Shown here: positions 12,896 to 25,015 of the stretch, in pieces | Layout of the letters: every line of letters begins with the position of its first letter | Numbering within the stretch: position 1 is the stretch's first letter | Assembly: GCA_003508835.1 (NCBI GenBank) | Contig: PUFA01000003.1 | Span: 13,059,501 to 13,123,500, forward strand | Reading direction: 5' to 3' | Length of the DNA: 64,000 nucleotides | DNA from: Eonycteris spelaea | Lineage: Eukaryota; Chordata; Mammalia; Chiroptera; Pteropodidae | Made by a program: the position numbers and the translations under genes | The notes under the pieces: model-generated | Database searches by the model: none | Told to the model about the DNA's origin: nothing | The model's input: the letters and a program-made list of their open reading frames with translations, nothing else

Positions 12896-12996
12896 AAACT
12901 TGTGATGAGCTTGCTATCAAAGCAAGAAATACATGTGATGAATGGATCTTCTTTAACTTATTCCACCATCACTAAAATGTTTATGGCTGATAAAAT
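12896..12996 (+). other. Exon-like 101-bp segment with strong splice signals (candidate only)
   Basis: The sequence shows a polypyrimidine tract plus CAG acceptor (ending 12,895) and a GTGAGT donor (12,997-13,002) enclosing 101 bases. Frame 1 is open throughout (33 codons plus two bases, starting KLVMSLLSKQ and ending MFMADK). Another frame ends in a TAA at about position 75 of the segment. I do not recognise the peptide. The length is not a multiple of three, so skipping would shift a frame. It could be an alternative or terminal coding exon, a lncRNA exon or a chance pseudo-exon. Chance pseudo-exons with signals this good are common in long introns. Confidence 0.25.
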
Positions 12997-13002
12997 GTGA
13001 GT

Positions 13003-15051
13003 TATATTTCTCTGAAAATGGGTTTAATTAGGATTTCTTACAATAAATTAAGAACTCAAAAGAATTACTCTCTAAAGGCAACTTTTAGTAACTATAATGA
13101 GAAGGTTAGAGAGAGATGGCTTTCCAACCTTATCAATATTCCTCTGATTATATATTATTAGAGGTATTCTATATTTGCAGATAAAGGTGGTCATAACTTC
13201 AGTACTTATAGTGTGGTTAAGAAAAAAAATCTGTTTTTTTTTTTACATTTAAAAACAGAAAGATATTTTAGAAGCTTTTTACTTTTTAGTTTCTGCCTAC
13301 CTGTATTATTAGAAAAGTTAAATAATCCTAAAGATATGAGTAACCTGATTGCTGTAGAAACAATGTACAAATAATTTTACCACATATATTAACAAAATGC
13401 ACAATACCAGGTCATCTGTTGTCTCCTTTCAATTATGCTAGAATACATTGTTTTTTTTAGCTGCTTTACATAACTCCATCTTAATTAGTCAAAGTACTGT
13501 TGAGAAGATTTGAATTTTCCTATTCTAAAACTTTTTAGAATAGTCTATTAAATTACATATAAGTTACTTTTAAGTTATTCAACAGGTTTCTTTCAATGGT
13601 CTCTGTCTTCAACAGGATGAACCTAAGCTGTAAGATGCTGTAATACTGTGGGAAAAAGGAAATTCAACAACATTCATTCTTATTGCCATTAGTCATCCAA
13701 TTGTAGGATGTATAACAAAGAAGTTAAGTCAATTTCATATACTTGGATCAAGTACATGAAGTCATTTAAAATACTCATTTTTTATTAACCACTGGGATTT
13801 TATATGGCCTTTTTTTAGAGTCAGCAACTAAATTATGCCATTAGAGAGTTCTAAAACATATGCACAGGTAGCCTTGTGTTAAGTTGAAGACAAGTGTTTA
13901 TATATCCAGGATATTTTATTAATAATTTTAATTATAAAGGATGAAAAATAAAATCTTATTGTTGAAAAAGACTCTCAGATTATTTTGTATAAATATCCCA
14001 GCTTTTTTGTTTTTATTTTTACTAGTGGAAAAAATTAAATAAAAGATGAGTCAAAGATAATAAAAAAATAGTAGCACATCTGCAGACAGAATTTGTATTT
14101 ACTTTATTTAATCTCTGTATTTTTTCCTGTCATTATATTCAATTTAAAATAACATAATATATTTTCTTCCATTGTTCTCTACTTCCCATAACCGAGTCAT
14201 AAATACTATATCTAGACTTGTATTTCTAACTGAAAATTGCATTTTCATGCCTCATGGTACCTAGCATAGAGTTCAGTAAAGTGTATGCTATCAGGTATTT
14301 GCCACATAAAAATTTTCTTGAAAAACCTGATTAGTGAAGAGAGAGTTAACCAGAATCTTATAAGAATTCATGCTTCTTGGTCTTACTACTTGCTTTCTAG
14401 GCACAACGACTAAGATTCAACCCATCGTTCACCTCCAAGGAGCCAGCCACTGCCTCATGACCATTTATCTTCACCTTGTCCACCTAATGATAATTCCTGG
14501 TTTTATGAATTCTATGCAACTGGCAGGCTACATAAATATCTGAGAAACTTTAATACAGCTTTGTCGTAATATCTACCAACTCTATCTTGACATTTGAATT
14601 TTTTTTCTAGAACAGCAGGGTTACTTGCATTACAAATCTTATGAGTTTTATAGGTTTCATTATAATGTGAATCCACAAAAATTTGAGGATTAGGAAGTAA
14701 AATCATTAGTTATATCTTAAGGGGATAACTACGGTCACCTAGGAAAACCTTGTAAAGTTGTCATAAAATGATACCTAGGACATTTTAAATAACTTATGTA
14801 AAAGAAATGTTGCCAGACAGCAGCCCCTTTCATAGTTGAGGGTGTAAAACACACTGTGTTTAGGGAAGAAGCACTTAAATGACCACACATACATAAAGTG
14901 TAGTGTCTCTGCTAAACTGGAGTGGTGTCATTAAAAGCTACAATAAAAAGGGCAGGCCATTGGCAGACCAAGTATAATGGCAGAGGGAACTGAGCCTCCT
15001 GGAATGGGTTTCTTTCCATTCCTATGCTTTTTAGTAATAGTATGGCCTTAG

Positions 15052-15053
<2 letters not shown>
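13003..15053. other. Unique AT-rich sequence
   Basis: No gene, RNA or named repeat recognised. Small T runs occur near 13,228-13,241. Composition and lack of repeat text are compatible with intronic or intergenic unique sequence. Confidence 0.45.

Positions 15054-15099
<46 letters not shown>
15054..15099. repeat. (CA)23 microsatellite
   Basis: Perfect CA dinucleotide repeat of about 46 bases. The open frame on the opposite strand begins in this tract (Cys-Val repeats) and is an artefact of it. Confidence 0.97.
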
Positions 15100-15102
<3 letters not shown>

Positions 15103-16997
15103 CCTTTCCAATTGTTTAGTTTCTAAAACAAAACCTGTAATTAAGGTACCAATAATTTTTCTAAGAAAATTATTTTCTTCCCAAGTCCTCAACTGTCTTC
15201 TTGCCAAAATTTTCTTCTTCTAACACACATATACAAAGCCACCTCAAAATCAAAACACAGAGCTCTGCCACTATCCATCAAAAAAAAAAGAAAGAAAAAA
15301 AAAAAGAAGAAAAGAAACATCTTTAGCTACAGCCATGCTCCCCCCCCCATCAGAGGCAGCCTGAGCTTCCATTCACTGTGCAGCTCACCAACAATGACAA
15401 TCCTCCTCTGTTCATTTATCTACCTCCCTTTTCTTTTTACTTCAAAGACCTTCCTTTTGCTTTGCTATTGTTCCTACCCATACATCTTCCCAAGATTGTT
15501 TGGATTATCTATTTTTCCTGCTTAAAAAACTACTGGAATGATGGGTAGTATTTATTCAACCATCGAAATCCATATGTAGTGTAACAATTTGGGTGTTTCA
15601 GCACAGAGCTAAAAAGTTGGTGAACTTAATAATGGATAAGATATAAAGTTTTAGAAAATGACAACTTCTTTGAGCCTTAATTTTCTCTCCTGTGAAAAGA
15701 GAAAATTTCAGAGAGCTAATGTTTACATCGGTGAAAGGAAATTAATTGGAATGAATGGCTATGTGTTAGGGGACATGGAAGATCCCAGGCTGCAACAGGC
15801 ACAGGAGGGTATTGAGAGTGATAAAGAATATATGACACAATTGAAAGACTTTTGTTAGATGGAAGTGACTTTTCAACCTGGACATTACATTTCCCCTTCA
15901 AAAAAGTGAGGACATTTTATAATTTATTCCAAAATTAAGTAATGTTCCTTAGAGCATGTTTGGAGAATGGTGGGAAGAAAGAGAAATAGAAAGACAGAGA
16001 AACAGGAAAAATTGCCTATCTATTATCTATCAACCTACCTAGAGATCATTAGAAATAGAAACAAGGCATCCCAAGAGGGGGAAGAGAGCAAATTCCAGAC
16101 TTGATTGTCAGAGTATATGCCAAGCAGAGACTTGTTCTAAAATCAACAATAACAACAACTACAAAATAAGAAAGTTGCTATTTTTTGCAATTGGAATAAT
16201 AACAAAGCACCAACTCTAAACTCCAGAATGTCATAGATAAGTGTGGTTAGTAGGCTGGAGAAATAAAAGGTGATAATGCACTAGAGAATAAACTCAAATT
16301 GCAAACAGAAGAGACTGACAATTCTCTATAATTGTTATACTAACTGATCTTTCCAGCCCAGATCAATATAGATATCTTGGGGAGCATCAAATAAAGATTC
16401 CCAGACAGGATAATAAAAGAAGAAAATCTATTGGAATCGATCTAATTGGATAATTTTTTTTTTAATTTTTTTGGTGAGGAATGATACATATTAATACTTA
16501 AAAATCACTGTGTCTTGTGGCCCATCGTATTTTCACTTAAGCTAAGTGTATCAAAATTTGCATGGACATTTCACAGTGTAGTTAAAAGACTAATATGAAT
16601 GTCACTGTTAGGGAAAAAAACTTTAAAAAATAATGATCATAATTCAGCTTTATAAAAATATATTAACTTAGTGCAGCTTATTTGGCACTAGCAATTCAAA
16701 CCTATTATAGGCTATCCTTATAAGATGATTCCAGAATTGCAGCTTGATGTGGGTAACAACAACGTTAGCATGCCGTACATTACCATATGTAATTTTGACA
16801 ACTGACACATTTACAAACTCAGCATTTTGGTTATATGTATAATTAAAAAATATTTCTAGAACTACTTTACCTATTGCCTTTGTAAACACAGGATAGAAAT
16901 TTGATTATATCTCTGTAAGTTTGATAGTTCAAGAGGCTAATTATAATTAATTTGAGTTTTGTGCAAGATCCAGAGTACCAAAATATAAATTGGGAAA

Positions 16998-17022
16998 AAT
17001 ATAAATATAAATATAAATATAT
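16998..17022. repeat. (ATAAAT)n tandem repeat
   Basis: Four units of ATAAAT ending in ATATTT. Confidence 0.85.
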
Positions 17023-17994
17023 TTATAAAGTGGGCTGGTCTGCAAAGACAAAACTAAGGTAGTGTTGGGGTGAACCCTGATTAAAGCCACTAATTTAGAT
17101 GACCTCTAGAACTTTTCTAACTCTATATTTCCTCCTCTATGCTGGGCTCCCGGTGTTTCACAGTGACTGAACATCATTTACACCAAGAAGTTAGGATCAT
17201 GAGAAACATGGAGTTTAGAGTTGGATGAGATGTTGGAGATCTATTCTAATGGTTTGCAACTTGTATATATCAGAGATTGTCTTCTACCCCAACCTGTTTC
17301 TTAGGAAACATCTTCTCCCACTCCCACCTAGGAACAGCCAAGAAAAGGTAGAGGTAACAGACTGTTTTCCCTTTGTCTTCAAAATTAAGTAAGAATAAGT
17401 TTATTTTTATGTGTTTTACATAATAAATTACTAAGGTATTTTAAATAAAATCTTTCTTAAAATTCTTTGGAAACCTACTAATTTAGGGCAACATTCCAAC
17501 CCTTGTAGAAATGCCCTTTAGAGTAGCTGGCTATTTATTAGTGAGAGAGCAGATTAAAATTTTAATTGAAATTACAAAGGGAACTTATTATTTTAATTGA
17601 ATATTATATTGACACTAGCTGACTTGAAGAGGAGCTTTATCATATCTCCTGTGACCTTTCCATTTTTCATGCAATCTAAATTATAGCTATGCAAACTTAT
17701 GAATAAGAAATATGCATGAGTAAAAAATGTGTATATAGTTTCAATGTATGCTGTTTTAATTTTATTTGTCCTTTATATATTTCTTATATTTAATAGTTTC
17801 ACTGTGCAAAGTCACAGCTAAGTAGATTTAAATGACCCATCAAAATTTTCCACTAAAATGAAGGTATTATTTAAAAGCCCAAGGAAACTTTGATGAATAA
17901 GACAAAGATGTGGGTTTTGATATGAAAACTGTAGCACAGTGGGGGTTGGAACTGGGAACTATATTAAATATGCCTTTTATTTTCTGTAATCTGA

Positions 17995-18390
17995 TGCTTT
18001 GATCTCTGGGTTCTACTGACCATGAAGAGACTTGTCCTTCCCAGAATCATTCAATTCCAGAGATAAAATCTACCAGGAGAATGATTTTCAAAGGCAAAAT
18101 AACCAATCCAGAGCCCATACCCCACTACTTTTTCTATAGGCTCTCAAATTTTGGGCCACTCTCCACATGCCCTAATCACCCAGGGCCTGGACCAGAAAGT
18201 AAGGACAGCCTCCATGTGTAGGGTCTGATGAAATTCAAACAAATTCAATCTTAACTCAGCTTGTTCTGCATTATCTATTACTTCCCACTGAAGCCACATT
18301 TTTCCCTTGATTTCTCCATCCCCTGACTTACCCTGGTCTTTCCCCATGTGGCCTCCCTACATGAAGTCCCATGCCTCTTATTTCTAGGTA
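17995..18390 (+). mobile_element. Possible LTR-type repeat, family not assigned
   Basis: This stretch is richer in GC than its flanks and contains phrases such as 'ccctaatcacccagggcct' and 'aactcagcttgttctgc' that resemble ancient mammalian LTR text. I cannot name the family or find clear TG...CA ends or a target-site duplication. It could equally be unique sequence. Confidence 0.25.
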
Positions 18391-18529
18391 AATGTAAGGT
18401 AAACTTTTTCATTTATGACAGTCATATCTATATCTGTGTGTTTTACCATGCTCTATTAAAACGAATTCTGGGTATCTGTAAAATAGAAAGTAGAATTAAA
18501 TCTTTCAAATTCTACCTTCTTGGTTTCCT

Positions 18530-18695
18530 AAATTGTGAGACTGAACAAATTACTAAATCTAGGAGCCTATGTTTCCTAAGCTATATGTAGTGAAAATAAT
18601 AGTATTTAGCTCAAAGGACTGAGAACTAAATTTACATACATGTCAATTATAACAGTACCTGCTACAAATTAAATTTTCAATAGATGATCTATTAT
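18530..18695 (+). mobile_element. MIR SINE
   Basis: Follows the MIR core order on the plus strand: 'ttgtgagactgaacaaattact' (for the usual tgtgacc...caagttact), then 'gagcctatgtttcct', then 'aataatagta', and a 3' end like 'caatagatg...attattat'. Strong divergence indicates an ancient copy. Confidence 0.75.
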
Positions 18696-19613
18696 TATAA
18701 AATAGAAAAAAACTGGTTTATTAACTATGATTTGTAGGTCTCCCAATTCTAAAATCACTTAACATACCATGATTTGTATTCATGAACTATAACTAAATTG
18801 TCACTCTACACGTCTACTTCTATGCAACTACAGAAATATTATTCTTCAATTGGTTAATATTCTTATGTTAAATGAATAACATATTACTTCATTGTCAGTG
18901 ATCTAAGAATCACTGCTTTCTGACTTGTTGATGAATAACGAGAGAAGTAAAGAGGTTCACTAACTTGGCCAAATCACTACACAGTTCTTTTCTCCCTCAT
19001 TTCTTGGAGATTGGCATTCAGGGCTGAAAGCCTCCATTCTCTGATCACATTTGAGAATTTCTTACACAAACCCAACCCAGTGTTCACCCAAGAGCTCACC
19101 AGACTTATGTCCTTTAACTAATTTACTGAAAATGAAGGCCTGAGGTAGCCTAAGCTTCTTTTCATAAGTATTCATTACTGCTTCCTAGGTTGAAAGAAGG
19201 AAAAAAAATTGTAGAAACATGAGAAGCAAAGAAGATCAAAGAAGAACAGAAAGAAGCACAGAAAAAAAGGTTTTTCTAACGTACACTGCAGAATTTCTTT
19301 CGTTAAAGGATTCTTGTCACTGCCCTCAAATAAAATAGCTGCAGGATAATACGTGTGACTTGTAGATGAATTTGCTCTGAACTGCCTGCCTGACATGTTC
19401 TTCACTGAGGAGCTGTTTGCCAACAGGCACCAAGCTAAATAAATTTTGCAGCAACTTTAGATTGGAACAAGGCATGACCCATCTGAAGTGGATCAAGTGA
19501 CAATCTTGTAATTGTTATTTGAGTGTGTCTCAAAGTCTCCAAACTGACATCCTCAGGAATTTGTCAAATTTGTTTTGGGAAAATTTGGGGGGGGTGGTGG
19601 TAGTTCACTCTCC

Positions 19614-19616
<3 letters not shown>
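18696..19616. other. Unique sequence
   Basis: No named repeat or gene recognised. A short G run with a GGT repeat lies near 19,588-19,602 just before the ATC microsatellite. Confidence 0.4.
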
Positions 19617-19657
<41 letters not shown>

Positions 19658-19658
19658 T
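19617..19658. repeat. (ATC)14 microsatellite
   Basis: Perfect ATC trinucleotide repeat of about 14 units, uninterrupted. Confidence 0.97.
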
Positions 19659-19768
19659 GAAAAATTAACAATGATATGAATAATAATTAATATTTTAAAA
19701 ATGGTTCAAAATAGTGTATATTAAATTCTTTGTATGATATTATTTACTTTAACATTGAGATAGGAAGG

Positions 19769-19848
19769 CTTATATAGACTTATAAGACTATATAAGTCTT
19801 ATAAGACTATATATAGACTCTCACTCAAAAAGTGAGAGTCTATATAAG
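19769..19848. repeat. Nested inverted repeats (hairpin-forming palindrome)
   Basis: The outer arms CTTATATAGACT (19,769-19,780) and AGTCTATATAAG (19,837-19,848) are exact reverse complements. Inside, TATATAGACTCTCACT (19,810-19,825) and AGTGAGAGTCTATATA (19,831-19,846) form a perfect 16-bp stem around the 5-base loop CAAAA. A second stem, AGACTTATA (19,776-19,784) with TATAAGTCT (19,791-19,799), lies to the left. Origin unknown. It may be a relic of a palindromic MITE or local replication-slippage inversion. Confidence 0.95.
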
Positions 19849-20829
19849 AAGACAAAATGCTAAAGGAAAAGAAAGGTAACCAGCACAAAAGAAAATCAAA
19901 ACAAAGAAGAACCTTTCTTGTTTTAGAAATTTCCAAAGATTTTTTTTTATTAATAAAATGTAAAGGAAATTCAGAAGGATTAGATTTAACAAATGAGGAA
20001 AATCTTGTTCTTATGATATTTCCTTAAGTTTGTTTAATCAACATAAGCTACTCTATGTTCCAATCCACACTAGGAAGAACAGAAGTTAAAATATAACTAG
20101 AAGGTTAAACCTAAATGAAAAATTAGACAAAGGCATTTTGCTATGGATATAATCTAAGGCAATGGGCATTAGTAGGCATATAACTCAGTAATGAAAACCC
20201 CTTTTCATTTCTGATAGACCTAAAGAGATGTATTCCAAAAGAAGATAAATAAAGTTTTTAAAATATATATGCTTTGCATAATTACAGAGCTCCTTGGGAA
20301 AACTGCCTGATGATGATTCTGTTGAAAAAAAAAATTTCTGTCTCTTCTGGAATTTTAATTTTGATGATTCTGATTACTGATACATATTTTTTTGGACTAA
20401 ACATCCAAAACTCAGACATGGAATATCCAACAAAATAATCCATTTGTCCTGATGTATCAGTCAATCGGTATCAGACTGAGAGAGCTCATGGGGTCCTGGG
20501 CTATTTCATAAGATTAGAGAGTATCCTCAACCCCAAAATATGGCTTATCAAAACCTACTTCTATTCTATTTCTATTTATTCTCCTTAAATCTCCCTATCA
20601 CATCCTTAGACCACTCAGAAATTAGAGAATTTACTGCTGTATGGAAGGCAAGAATCACAGCGTGAGAATGTCACTATGTGTAGGAGATACAGTTTTTTGA
20701 ATAGTTTGACAGAGTTTCCTATGAAGATTCTAGAAACGGGGGGCCCTTTTTGGAAGAGGTGCAAACCTCAGACAAGGAAAACAATGTGGAGACTATGTAG
20801 GGTCAGACAGACAAGGGGATCCCTTTCAT
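19849..20829. other. Unique sequence
   Basis: No gene or clearly named repeat. The short open frame at 20,282-20,464 (minus) shows no recognisable domain. Confidence 0.4.
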
Positions 20830-21540
20830 CAGAATGTCTTCAATTAAAAAATGAACAACTACAAATGGATATGAAGAGATTGGAAACTTTGAACATTGCT
20901 GTTATGAATGGAAAATAGTGGAGCCAGTTTGAAAACAATATGGCCATTCCTCAAAGCATTAAATATAGAGTTAACAATATCACCCAGAAATTATACTCCT
21001 AGGTACATATCCAAAAGAAATTGAAATATATTTCCACACAAAAGCTGTACACAAATGTTCATATCATTATTTATAATAGTCCAAAAGCAGAGACAACACA
21101 AATGTAATCAACTGGTGAATGGATACACAAAATGTGTTATATTCATATGATAAAATGTTATTTGGCCATTTAAGGAATGGAGTACTAATACATGCTACAT
21201 CATTGATAAAATCTAAACACACTATACTAAGTAAAAGAAGATAAATGTGAAAGGTCACATATGGCTTGATTCCAGTTATATGAAAAGAACAGAATAAACA
21301 AATCCATAAAGATATCAAATAGAATATTGATTTCCAAGGGCTGAGGGAGAAAGAAGAGTAGCTGCTTAGTGGTACATGATTTTTTGGGGGTGTGGAAATT
21401 GTGCTAAAATTATAAAATTGCATAGTGGTGGTGGTTGTAGATCTCTGTAAATATACTAAAAAACACAAATATATACTTTAAAAGAGTGAATAGATGATAT
21501 GTCAATTGTATATTAAGAAAACTATTACAAATAAATACAC
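20830..21540 (+). mobile_element. L1 LINE 3' end
   Basis: Plus-strand L1 text in order: 'acattgctgttatgaatgg'; 'tggccattcctcaaagcatt'; 'cccagaaattatactcct'; 'atatccaaaagaaattg'; 'tgttcatatcattatttataatagtccaaaa'-type ORF2 tail; then a 3'UTR with 'ttccaagggctgaggg' and 'gtatattaagaaaact'. The 133-codon open frame on the opposite strand at 21,067-21,468 is antisense to this L1 and is not a gene. Confidence 0.9.
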
Positions 21541-21589
21541 TTGCTAACTACAATGAAGATAACGTATTGTTGGCTCCACAGAAATAAGA

Positions 21590-21760
21590 TTTCAGTTCCA
21601 TTTGAATTTGACAAATGCTTTTGAGATGCTGTCTATATGCTGGGCAACTGATGACAACCAATGCGTACAAGGATGAATTTGAAATTCTGGTCCTTGGTGA
21701 GCCTCCAATCAGGCAGAGAATATAGACAAAATCAATTGTTACTATTTGTTAATTATTGTT
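21590..21760 (-). mobile_element. L2 LINE 3' end fragment
   Basis: Plus-strand reading gives the reverse complement of the L2 tail: a 'gctgtctatatgctgggcaact' phrase, then 'caaggatgaatttg', 'ggtccttggtgagcctcca' and 'caggcagagaatatagac'. It is ancient and diverged. Confidence 0.6.
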
Positions 21761-22469
21761 ATAGAATATGGACTGAGTTGAGAAGAACTTCGAATTAGTT
21801 GAAATGAGGAACAAATCAGAGACAAGCACAGGGAGAAGACAACCTTTTAAATTGTACTTAAAGGTTAACTGAAGTTTTTCAAGAAAGCAAACATGAGAGG
21901 GACATGGGGAGAATATTTCAATAAAGGACATATGGAATGTACAGAAAAATGTAGACGAGGCTATAATTAAAATCTATATGCTAAGGTGCTGTTGACTCTC
22001 AAAGGGTTAAGAGAAGGTGTTAACAAGAAGGCTACGTAGCTCTTTGGAGAAAGAAACATTTTATGTGAATTTAAGAAATGTATCATCTTATGTGTGCTTT
22101 CTGTTTGCTCGAATGAGAATTCTTTTCATTTTTATATGGAGTTCAGGGAATTCTCTGACTCTTCGGATGCATACAAGTCATTCGTACAGACAAACAGAAG
22201 GTTTTTTTTTTTTTTTTCCAAATTGTTTTTAAAACATTATGTTGGATATCATCTGGACATTGATGTGGAGTAAGTACCATTTGCCTAAGTAATCGGCTCT
22301 CACCCCAGGGTTTTTGTCCTGTCTACATATGCATTTTGGTCTCAGTGACTGCTGCTTTCCTTTTGGATGGCTTGCTCCTGAGCCACACCTTTAAATAAAT
22401 ACAGATATTATTAAATGTTCAAACCAATTCATAAAACTTATCTCTGATGCACTGAGCTGACTTGTGTGT
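21761..22469. other. Unique sequence
   Basis: No gene or named repeat recognised. A T run lies at about 22,202-22,218. Confidence 0.4.
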
Positions 22470-25015
22470 ATTATGTGCCATTGAGTTGGCTTTGACTCCT
22501 GGTGACCCTAAAAAATGGCTGATGTCCACAATGTCCTGTCCTTGACTGCCTGCTCAGTTCCTATAAACTCATGCCTGGAGTCCATCCATTTCATATTTGG
22601 TCTTTCTCTTTGCTTGCTGCCTTTTAATTTTTCCAGCATTATTGTCTTTTACAAAGAATCTTACCTTCTCATGATGTGCCCAAAGTAGGACAGCCTCAGA
22701 TTTGTCATTTTGTCTCTAACAATATTTAAGCTTAATTGCTCTGGAACTCACATTTTCATCTTTCTGAGGTCCAGGGTATCTATAGTGCTCTTCTCCAACA
22801 CCATATATCAAATGAATCAAGGTTTTTTGTTTGTTTGTTTTCCTATCAGCCTTCTAACTGTCCAATATTCGCATTAGTTCACAGTAGTTGGGAAAACAAG
22901 GGTGTGGTGATCTTAGCCTTGGTCTTTAATGACACATCTCTGCTTCTCGTAATCTTTTCTAATTCTAACATTGCTGTCTTTCCTAGTCTCAGTCTTCTCA
23001 TTTTTTCTTGATTGCAGTCTACATTTAAATTGATAACTGAACCAAAGTAAGCAAAATATTTAAAATTTTGATGACTTCATCACCTATATTAAAGTTGTGT
23101 GTTTCTTCTGTAGTCATGATTTTTGCCTTCTCAATGTTCAAATACAGTCCTGCTTTGGCACTGTCTTCTTTCACTTTCATCAGAAGTTTTGCATCATTGC
23201 TACATTCTGCCAGTAAGATCCACATATCTTAAGTTATTGATATTTCTTCCATCAATATTCATTTCTCTTTCTTCTGAGTCTATCCTGGTCTTTTTGTATG
23301 GTATATTCTGTGGACAGGTTAAACAAATAAGGAGATAAAATACACCCTTGTCTGATACCTTGGGCTGTTGGAAACCATTCTGTCTCTCCATATTCTGTTT
23401 GACAGTGGCTTTCTGTCCACAATACAAGTTATACATCAGGAAAGTTGAGCACAGAGGCACACCAATTTCTTTCGGAGCAAAACCCATGGCTTTCATTATC
23501 CACATAGTCAAAGGCTTCACTGTAGTCTTAAAATATAGATTGACTTTCCTCTCAAAATCTTTGAAACACTCAGTATCCAATGAATGTTTGAAATTAGATC
23601 TCGGGTTGCTCTTTCTTTTCTGCATCCAGCTTGAATATCTAATGTTTCTTGCTTCACATAAGGAAGAGAAGCCTTTGTTGCAACACCTTGAGCATCACTT
23701 TACTTTTGTGGGAAATTAGAGCAATGATCCTATGGGTAACTCTACTCCTTGACATCTCTACTTTTGAAAACTGGGATGTATCTTGAACATTTTCTGACTG
23801 TTGGCCATTGTTTCAATTTCTATATTTGTTGATATATTCTTAGGATTGTAACAGATTTAGTCTCTGGCTTGAAATAATTGTATTGGTATCCCTAATACCC
23901 CTGGTGATTTATTTATTTATTGCCAATACTTTCAAGGCAGGGTTTACTTCACTTTCTAGAATTATAGGTTCTTCCTCATAGGAATGTTCTTCAAAAATAT
24001 CTGTCATCCTTTTATGTCTTCTGTATAGATTTTAAGTACACTGGTTCCACCTTCCCTTTATTTTCTCCTGGTCAGATAATGTGCTTTGTTGGTCAGTTGG
24101 CATTTCTAGTATAGATCTGAATTTCCCTTCCCTTTTATTTCTTGAATCTTCTGGTACAAATAATTTGTTTTATTTTCCTTTTTTTTTTTTTTTTTTTTTG
24201 GTTATCTTCTATCTTTACATTGACTATTGCAATAGCTATTTTTATCTCAACATGATAGTTGTTGAAAAACTGCATTCAAGGTTCTAACCTTCCTCTTGTC
24301 ACCTTTTACCACAATCTGCTCTTGGGCTGGTTTCTAATTCCATAGTCTATTGATTTCTATATTGGCCATCTGGTAATGTCCATGTGTACAGTTGCCTGTT
24401 CAGTTATTTGAAGCATGTTTGTAATGGACAAGTTGTGATTGGCTTTGCAGAAATCTACAAGCCAATATTTCTTTATTTCTGACCCCTAGTTGAAATTTTC
24501 TGATGATATTTATTCTGCTTTATTTCCTACTTTTGCTTTACAATCATTATAGTTATAAGCATGTCTTGCTTCTGTATGTGATCAATTTCTCTTAGATACT
24601 TGCATAAAGCTTTAATTTCATCTTTTTAAGCTTCTGGAGTTTGGAACATAGACTTAAATGATGGTTATATTCATAGATTTTTCTAGAAGTCTGATTGATA
24701 TTCAGTCAGACCTTGTGTTGTAGCCATGAACTGCCTGTGCTACATTCTGCCTCAGTATTAAATCTACTCTTTTCTTCTGAGTTTGCTATTTCCAGAGTAG
24801 AACACTTTGTAGTTTCCTGAATGGAAGTGTCCAATTCCAGTCATCTTAGTTGGCTAACACCAAGCACTACAATGTTTAGACATTCCATTTCTTACTTTAC
24901 AGTTTCAAATTGACCTTGGTTTGTATCTCTTACTTTCCTTGTTCCAACTACGCAGCATTATACTTTCCTTTCATCATTGTACCTGACAGCCATTAGACAC
25001 CCTTTGGGTTTTGGT
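22470..25015 (-). mobile_element. RTE-clade LINE with most of a reverse-transcriptase ORF
   Basis: Read on the minus strand this is a long non-LTR retrotransposon of the RTE/BovB type. The conserved 3' end lies at about 22,475-22,515 (plus strand 'gtgccattgagttggctt', then 'tgactcctggtgaccct'). Upstream are peptides matching RTE reverse transcriptases, such as 'AGLYLNIEKAKIM' and 'GRNINNLRY' just before the catalytic box. The box that should be YADD reads YVDL (codons at 23,215-23,226), followed by a stop shortly after. The longest intact frame is 141 codons (23,200-23,625). Frameshifts split the ORF, and the endonuclease part toward 25,000 is much decayed. No L1 motifs occur. Subfamily (MamRTE-like or lineage-specific) is unresolved. 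Confidence 0.85.
24179..24199. repeat. (T)21 homopolymer inside the RTE element
   Basis: Uninterrupted T tract with no recognised SINE or LINE body attached. It interrupts the RTE sequence. Confidence 0.95.

Larger units (their letters stand above)
15100..18529. other. Mostly unique sequence; a few simple repeats and unclassified old elements
   Basis: No gene recognised. It includes an A/G-rich tract at about 15,281-15,318, an eight- to nine-base C run near 15,341 and a TAAATA-type tract near 16,998-17,022. About 15,668-15,760 may hold a trace of a MIR element. The part at 17,995-18,390 is GC-richer and LTR-like and is listed separately. Confidence 0.4.

Noticed and set aside
14912..15097. 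Open frame starting with Cys-Val repeats
   Set aside because: It starts in the antisense of the (CA)23 microsatellite.
19810..19846. Hairpin as a microRNA precursor
   Set aside because: The stem is only 16 bp, too short for a typical pre-miRNA, and no flanking lower stem is evident.
21067..21468. 133-codon open frame on the minus strand
   Set aside because: It is antisense to a plus-strand L1 3' end whose text is clear on the other strand.
23200..23625. 141-codon open frame (longest) as a host gene
   Set aside because: Its peptide matches RTE-type reverse transcriptase and it lies inside the RTE LINE. The catalytic box is broken and the frame then stops.
23348..23719. 123-codon open frame on the plus strand
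   Set aside because: It is the opposite-strand shadow of the RTE reverse-transcriptase sequence.
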